DNA of 9,473 bases from Clostridiales bacterium (GTDB lineage Bacteria > Bacillota > Clostridia > Oscillospirales > Butyricicoccaceae). The stretch covers positions 1 to 9,473 of the forward strand of contig JAHZHY010000206.1 of the NCBI GenBank assembly GCA_019420045.1, in the 5' to 3' direction. Under the pieces are notes generated by a model, which ran no database searches, was not told the DNA's origin, and saw only the letters and a program-made list of their open reading frames with translations. Every line of letters begins with the position of its first letter. The stretch's first letter is position 1. Both the position numbers and the translations under genes were made by a program. This document shows, one piece after another, positions 6,030 to 9,473 of the stretch.

Positions 6030-6635
6030 ATGGGGAATGTTTATGGATACATCCGTGTCAGCACCAAAGAGCAGAATGAGGACCGGCAGGTGATGGCGCT
6101 GAAGGGGCTGCAAATCAAAGAGGAAAATCTGTTTGTGGACAAGCAGTCGGGGAAGGATTTTCATCGGCCTCAGTATGAAAGGATGGTGCGGAAACTGAAA
6201 AAAGACGATCTGCTCTATGTGAAGAGCATCGACCGGCTGGGGCGAAGCTACGGGGACATTCTGGATCAGTGGCGCATCCTGACCAAAGAAAAAGGGGTGG
6301 ACATTGTGGTGCTGGATATGCCCCTTCTGGACACCCGCTGGGGCAAGGACCTGATGGGCACTTTTTTAAGCGATATCGTGCTGCAAATATTGTCTTTTGT
6401 GGCGGAAAACGAGCGGGTCAATATCCGCCAGCGCCAGGCCGAGGGCATCGCCGCCGCCAAGGCCCGGGGCGTGCATCTGGGCCGCCCGGCCACTCCCCTG
6501 CCGCCGGGGTTTGAAGAGGCGCTCGGCAAATGGAAAAAGGGCGAGATCACCGGCACCCAGGCCGCCAAAATATGCAAAATGCCCCTCTCCACCTTCCGCT
6601 ACCGGGCGGAACGCTGGGAGAGGGGCAAAAAATGA
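6030..6635 (+). CDS. Small serine recombinase (resolvase/invertase family)
   Basis: Site-specific DNA recombinase of 201 residues. YGYIRVST (5-12) holds the predicted nucleophile Ser11; NEDRQ, DKQSGKDFHRPQ (37-48) and SIDRLGRS (66-73) carry the conserved arginines of the catalytic domain, and AENERVNIRQRQAEGIAAAK (125-144) is the long dimer helix. A short DNA-binding helix-turn-helix (about 165-197, TGTQAAKICKMPLSTFRYR) ends the protein. The length is that of the resolvase/invertase group, not the large serine integrases. ATG 6030 matches the family N-terminus and has AAAGGA upstream. An in-frame ATG at 5946 has a much stronger AGGAGGTG site and would add 28 residues, so that longer product or translation from there cannot be excluded. 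Its GC content resembles the host genes to its left, unlike the genes to its right. No inverted repeats of a transposon were seen. Confidence 0.88.
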   Translation: MGNVYGYIRVSTKEQNEDRQVMALKGLQIKEENLFVDKQSGKDFHRPQYERMVRKLKKDDLLYVKSIDRLGRSYGDILDQWRILTKEKGVDIVVLDMPLLDTRWGKDLMGTFLSDIVLQILSFVAENERVNIRQRQAEGIAAAKARGVHLGRPATPLPPGFEEALGKWKKGEITGTQAAKICKMPLSTFRYRAERWERGKK

Positions 6636-6760
6636 TCAAATAAGAGCAAATTTTTTTACAAAAAGGTGTACCTTCTTGCAAAACGGGATTTTCTTCCTGT
6701 TAAAACCCATTATATATTGGAAATGCCCAAAAGTCTAGCGATTTCTTTAGCTTGGATAGT

Positions 6761-6788
6761 TTGCCAAAAACTACACATTTTGATTAAT
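6761..6788 (+). promoter_or_regulatory. Weak candidate promoter for the two-gene AT-rich operon
   Basis: TTGCCA (6761-6766) and ATTAAT (6783-6788) are 16 bases apart, four of six consensus bases each, and end 31 bases before the ATG at 6820, with GGGAGGG between. The surrounding sequence is AT-rich, so chance matches are likely. Confidence 0.3.
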
Positions 6789-6819
6789 GACCGAAAATTT
6801 CAAGGGAGGGTTATCCAGC

Positions 6820-7179
6820 ATGACAAATGAAGATATTATGAAAGTTGTAAAGCCAGCAATCTGTTCGCAGCTAAAAAGTCCCGCTTCTGCGCAATTTCCA
6901 GTTGATATGATCTCTATAGTTGGTGATGACGAAAGAGGATATCATATCGAAGGATTTGTGGATTCTCAAAATGGTTATGGAGCTATGATTAGAAACGACT
7001 TTACAGCTGATGTTAAAGTTGAGAATGGGTTTCCAAAAGTCACATCTTCCTCTGTTGCTGCGAAAGCGAATGCTCAGCGAGCAAAAGAATTTGGTATTAA
7101 CTATATAGCAATTACCATTTTCACAATTGTTGGCGGCGCAATCTTGTATTTTATTATTTCTGCAATGGTCGGCCTATAA
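6820..7179 (+). CDS. Unrecognised small protein with C-terminal membrane anchor
   Basis: Hypothetical protein of 119 residues. The N-terminal part (1-75) includes LKSPASAQFP (18-27), GYHIEGFVDSQNGYGAMIRNDF (40-61) and a following beta-like VKVENGFPKV; similar short modules with LKxPxSAxFP and VDxxNxxGA..R occur in many small bacterial and phage-encoded proteins of unknown role (recollection of a pattern, not a search). A single transmembrane helix (about 95-117) ends the chain, with no signal peptide, suggesting a tail-anchored-like protein with its soluble part in the cytoplasm. GGGAGGG is 9 bases before ATG 6820; an upstream in-frame ATG at 6787 has no such site. The gene is clearly AT-richer than the flanking chromosome and is followed after 24 bases by a zinc-ribbon gene, implying one operon. 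Confidence 0.7.
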   Translation: MTNEDIMKVVKPAICSQLKSPASAQFPVDMISIVGDDERGYHIEGFVDSQNGYGAMIRNDFTADVKVENGFPKVTSSSVAAKANAQRAKEFGINYIAITIFTIVGGAILYFIISAMVGL

Positions 7180-7203
7180 TGTGTGGCTGGAAAGGAGTAA
7201 AAT

Positions 7204-7617
7204 ATGGCGTTCAAAAGGATGGAAGGTTTTGCCGGGAGTGTCCCTCAAGGCTTTATTGATAGAAGCTTAAAAGTATGCCCGCTTTGTGGTACAAATAATC
7301 CTCATTGGAGCATTGATCAAAAGATGCAAATGAAGTTAGAGGGTAATTTGTATCTGTTTCAGTGCGAGCAATGCAAGGGTGTACTAAGTTCTCCTGTTCC
7401 TGATGTAACGGGATTTAATAACACTGTTCTCACTACTACTGGATTGCTTAAGAAACTCTCTGGAAAGAAGAATGGCGTTATTTACTTAAGAATTTATGAT
7501 TCAGGCAACAATGTCAATCTAAAGGATAGCATAGGAAAGGAATATACACTTCAGGAACTGAATCAAATGGCCTCGGAGAAAAGTCCAGAACCTGAGCAGA
7601 GCGGGAAGTTTTATTAA
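7204..7617 (+). CDS. Unrecognised zinc-ribbon protein
   Basis: Hypothetical soluble protein of 137 residues. CPLCG (C25, C28) and CEQCKG (C54, C57) make a four-cysteine zinc ribbon with an intervening WSIDQKMQMKLEGNLYLFQ stretch. Residues 67-120 look like a small beta-rich domain ending in IGKEYTLQELNQMA, and the last 15 residues are charged and probably disordered. No signal peptide or membrane segment. ATG 7204 has AAGGAG six bases upstream. It follows the membrane-anchored small gene by 24 bases in the same AT-rich composition, so both probably share a transcript that ends at the hairpin at 7681. A function cannot be given. Confidence 0.7.
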   Translation: MAFKRMEGFAGSVPQGFIDRSLKVCPLCGTNNPHWSIDQKMQMKLEGNLYLFQCEQCKGVLSSPVPDVTGFNNTVLTTTGLLKKLSGKKNGVIYLRIYDSGNNVNLKDSIGKEYTLQELNQMASEKSPEPEQSGKFY

Positions 7618-7680
7618 TAAACAATCATGTTGCTGTAATTGATTTGGACTCGGCAAAAAATGATAAATTTTGACAAAACC

Positions 7681-7714
7681 AAAGGCCTGGGACGGATTTC
7701 GTCCCAGGCCCTTT
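7681..7714. terminator. Bidirectional terminator between zinc-ribbon gene and dnaJ
   Basis: Perfect 11-base arms GGCCTGGGACG (7684-7694) and its complement (7700-7710) with a GATTT loop. Plus-strand sequence continues CTTTGTTT; minus-strand sequence continues TTTGGTTTTG. It lies 10 bases past the dnaJ stop and about 65 bases past the zinc-ribbon stop, so it serves convergent transcripts and marks the right edge of the AT-rich island. Confidence 0.85.
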
Positions 7715-7724
7715 GTTTACCCGG

Positions 7725-8861
7725 TTATTTGAAAAGGTCTTTCATTTTTTCGAAGAAGCCTTTTTTCTCCTTGTACTGGGCCTCCTCGGCGCTGTCGTCG
7801 AAGCGGCGCAGAATGTCCTTTTGCTCGCTTGTCAGGTTGCGGGGGATCTCGATCTTCACTTTGACAAACTGATCGCCCCGGCCCCGGCCGTTGATGTTGG
7901 GAATGCCCTTCCCTTTCAGGCGGAAAATGGTGTCCGGCTGGGTGCCTTCCGGCATATTGTAAGAGATCTTGCCGTCAATGGTGGGCACGATCAGCTCGGC
8001 GCCCAGAGTGGCCTGGACAAAGGTCACCGGCATTTCGATCATCACATCCTGCCCGCGGCGCTTGAACAGCGGATGGGGCTTGACGCTGACGGTGATGTAC
8101 ACATCCCCCGCCGGGCCGCCGTTCTGGCCCATATGCCCTTCCCCACGCATGGAGATGGTCTGGCCGTGGTCGATGCCCGCCGGGATCTTGACGGTGAGGG
8201 TGCGGCTTTTCCGCACAGTACCTGCCCCATGACAGGTGCCGCAGGGCTCCTTGATGATCTTGCCTGTACCCCGGCAGCGAGGACAGGGACTGGAGGAAGA
8301 AAAGACGCCGAACACCGTGCGCTGGGTAGTCTTGACCTGGCCGGTGCCATGGCAGTCGGGGCAGGTCTCGGCGGAAGTGCCGGGCTTGGCTCCCGAACCG
8401 TTGCAGTCAGGGCACTTCTCCACCCGGTTCAGGGTGATCTTCTTTTCGCAGCCGAAGGCCGCTTCCTCAAAACTCAGATTCAGGCTGACCTGGATGTTTT
8501 CCCCACGGCGGGGGCCGGTGCGGCGGGCCTGCTGGCCGCCGCCGAAAAAGCTGTCAAAAATGCTTCCCAGGTCAAAATCTTCAAACCCTGTGTACTGGCC
8601 GCCATATCCTGCCCCAGCCCCATAGGAGGGGTCCACCCCGGCATGGCCGAACTGGTCGTACCGAGCCTTTTTCTCCGGGTCGGAGAGGATCTCATAGGCG
8701 GCGTTGACTTCTTTCATCTTTTCCTCGGCGGTCTTGTCGCCGGGGTTCAAATCCGGGTGATATTTTTTTGCCAGCTTGCGGTATGCTTTTTTGATCTCAT
8801 CCTCCGAAGCGCCCCGCTGCAGGCCCAGCACTTCGTAGAGATCTCTTCTCTCTTCGGGCAT
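7725..8861 (-). CDS. dnaJ: Chaperone protein DnaJ (Hsp40), type I
   Basis: Co-chaperone that delivers unfolded proteins to DnaK and stimulates its ATPase. The 378-residue length and layout are those of full type I DnaJ: J domain (about 5-70) with the essential HPD at 35-37, Gly/Phe-rich region (about 71-110, GAGAGYGGQ and FGGG), zinc-binding domain with four CxxCxGxG repeats (Cys 150/153, 167/170, 193/196, 207/210), and C-terminal substrate and dimer domains to about residue 345, ending in a Lys-rich tail. ATG 8861 has AAAGGAG about 10 bases upstream. It lies 76 bases downstream of dnaK in the same direction, the usual Firmicutes order. No CIRCE operator is inside the window; heat-shock control would come from upstream of dnaK or its preceding genes, outside the view. 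Confidence 0.98.
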   Translation of the reverse strand: MPEERRDLYEVLGLQRGASEDEIKKAYRKLAKKYHPDLNPGDKTAEEKMKEVNAAYEILSDPEKKARYDQFGHAGVDPSYGAGAGYGGQYTGFEDFDLGSIFDSFFGGGQQARRTGPRRGENIQVSLNLSFEEAAFGCEKKITLNRVEKCPDCNGSGAKPGTSAETCPDCHGTGQVKTTQRTVFGVFSSSSPCPRCRGTGKIIKEPCGTCHGAGTVRKSRTLTVKIPAGIDHGQTISMRGEGHMGQNGGPAGDVYITVSVKPHPLFKRRGQDVMIEMPVTFVQATLGAELIVPTIDGKISYNMPEGTQPDTIFRLKGKGIPNINGRGRGDQFVKVKIEIPRNLTSEQKDILRRFDDSAEEAQYKEKKGFFEKMKDLFK

Positions 8862-8890
8862 AGAATTTTTTCTCCTTTGGCAAAACCACC

Positions 8891-8920
8891 GTCAGGCGGC
8901 CGCCATTGCGGCCGCCCGAC
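8891..8920 (-). terminator. GC-rich hairpin between dnaK and dnaJ
   Basis: Perfect 9-base arms GGCGGCCGC (8895-8903) and GCGGCCGCC (8908-8916) with a CATT loop, extended by GTC/GAC across one mismatch. On the minus strand only GGTTTTG follows, not a proper U tract, so it is more likely a partial attenuator or an mRNA-stabilising or processing structure that lowers dnaJ relative to dnaK than a full terminator. Confidence 0.6.
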
Positions 8921-8937
8921 AGGCTATCATCCCTTGC

Positions 8938-9473
8938 TTATTTGTTGCTTTCGTCCTCGTCAACCACTTTGTAGTCGGCGTCATACACATTGCCGTCGGC
9001 ATTGTTTGCGCCAGGCTGTGCCTCGGCCTGCTGGCCTTCCTGAGGAGCGGCGTCCTTATACAGCTTTTCGGCGATGGAATAGAAGCGCTTGGTCAGCTCT
9101 TCGGTCTCCTGCTTGATGGTTTCCACATTCTCGCCCTTCAGAGCTTCCTTCACCTTTTCCATCTGCTCTTCGATGGGCTTCTTCTCTTCGTCGGTCACCT
9201 TGTCGCCCAGGTCCTTCAGGCTCTTTTCGGTGGAATAGACCAGGTTCTCCGCGTTGTTGCGGATGTCGATCTCTTCGTGACGCTTCTTGTCCTGCTCGGC
9301 AAACTGCTCGGCTTCCTTCACAGCCTTGTCAATGTCTTCCTTGGACAGGTTGGTGGAAGAAGTGATGGTGATCTTCTGCTCCTTGCCGGTACCCAGATCC
9401 TTGGCGGAGACATTGACGATGCCGTTGGCGTCGATGTCAAAGGTCACTTCGATCTGAGGCACGCCACGGGGAG
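8938..9473 (-). CDS. dnaK: Chaperone protein DnaK (Hsp70), C-terminal part
   Basis: The 3' end of the Hsp70 ATP-dependent chaperone gene; the rest lies beyond the right edge. The visible part runs from the end of the substrate-binding beta domain ([18 protein letters not shown], a highly conserved DnaK segment) through [18 protein letters not shown] into the alpha-helical lid, then a Gln/Ala/Gly-rich disordered tail ending [18 protein letters not shown] at 9460-9462 is the internal valine of the GVPQIEV segment, not a start, because the frame stays open and conserved to the edge. dnaJ follows after 76 bases with a GC-rich hairpin between. Confidence 0.97.
   Translation of the reverse strand, partial: PRGVPQIEVTFDIDANGIVNVSAKDLGTGKEQKITITSSTNLSKEDIDKAVKEAEQFAEQDKKRHEEIDIRNNAENLVYSTEKSLKDLGDKVTDEEKKPIEEQMEKVKEALKGENVETIKQETEELTKRFYSIAEKLYKDAAPQEGQQAEAQPGANNADGNVYDADYKVVDEDESNK

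Noticed and set aside
6661..6701. Terminator hairpin downstream of the recombinase
   Set aside because: Only weak arms (AAGGT/ACCTT with a two-base loop; AACGGGA/TCCTGTT with a G-T pair) and no following U tract.
7713..9116. 467-codon open frame on the plus strand over dnaJ and dnaK
   Set aside because: Shadow of two unmistakable chaperone genes on the opposite strand.
9460..9462. GTG as a start of a short protein at the right edge
   Set aside because: It is the internal valine of the conserved DnaK segment PRGVPQIEV; the frame continues to the window edge.

Overview
The window looks like chromosome from a fairly GC-rich Gram-positive anaerobe of the Clostridia, most likely a gut Oscillospirales/Ruminococcaceae-type organism. 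The reasons are strong AGGAGG ribosome-binding sites throughout, lipobox lipoproteins, a LysM-G5-M23 cell-wall enzyme of clostridial architecture, a short QueG-like ferredoxin-type protein, and DnaK/DnaJ of Firmicutes type. The assignment rests on protein style only; no rRNA or other phylogenetic marker is present.

Left part (1-4170): a minus-strand lipoprotein with an RsiV/PdaC-like (DUF4163/DUF3298) domain and a minus-strand membrane-anchored GH3 beta-N-acetylhexosaminidase (NagZ-like) precede a divergent plus-strand PstS-like phosphate-binding lipoprotein. The halves of the PstS-like protein are in swapped order compared with classical PstS, so it reads as a circular permutation. The intergenic region between the GH3 gene and the PstS-like gene carries several TTTAC(A/T/C) hexamers resembling a PhoP box. 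The PstS-like gene converges on a minus-strand QueG-like iron-sulfur protein, with a hairpin terminator between them.

Middle part (4121-6635): a minus-strand membrane-anchored M23 endopeptidase (LysM, G5, M23; TTG start) is driven by a near-consensus promoter, and its leader contains two perfect 14-bp direct repeats 21 bp apart. A small serine recombinase is transcribed divergently from it.

Right part (6636-9473): an AT-richer island carries two unrecognised small genes in one plus-strand operon (a C-terminally membrane-anchored protein and a zinc-ribbon protein) and ends in a bidirectional terminator. It is followed by minus-strand dnaJ and the 3' part of dnaK, which runs off the window, with a GC-rich hairpin between the two chaperone genes.

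Functional themes are envelope and peptidoglycan turnover (lipoprotein, GH3, M23), phosphate sensing or uptake, and protein folding. The island next to the recombinase is the best accessory candidate. The permuted PstS is the most striking single observation.
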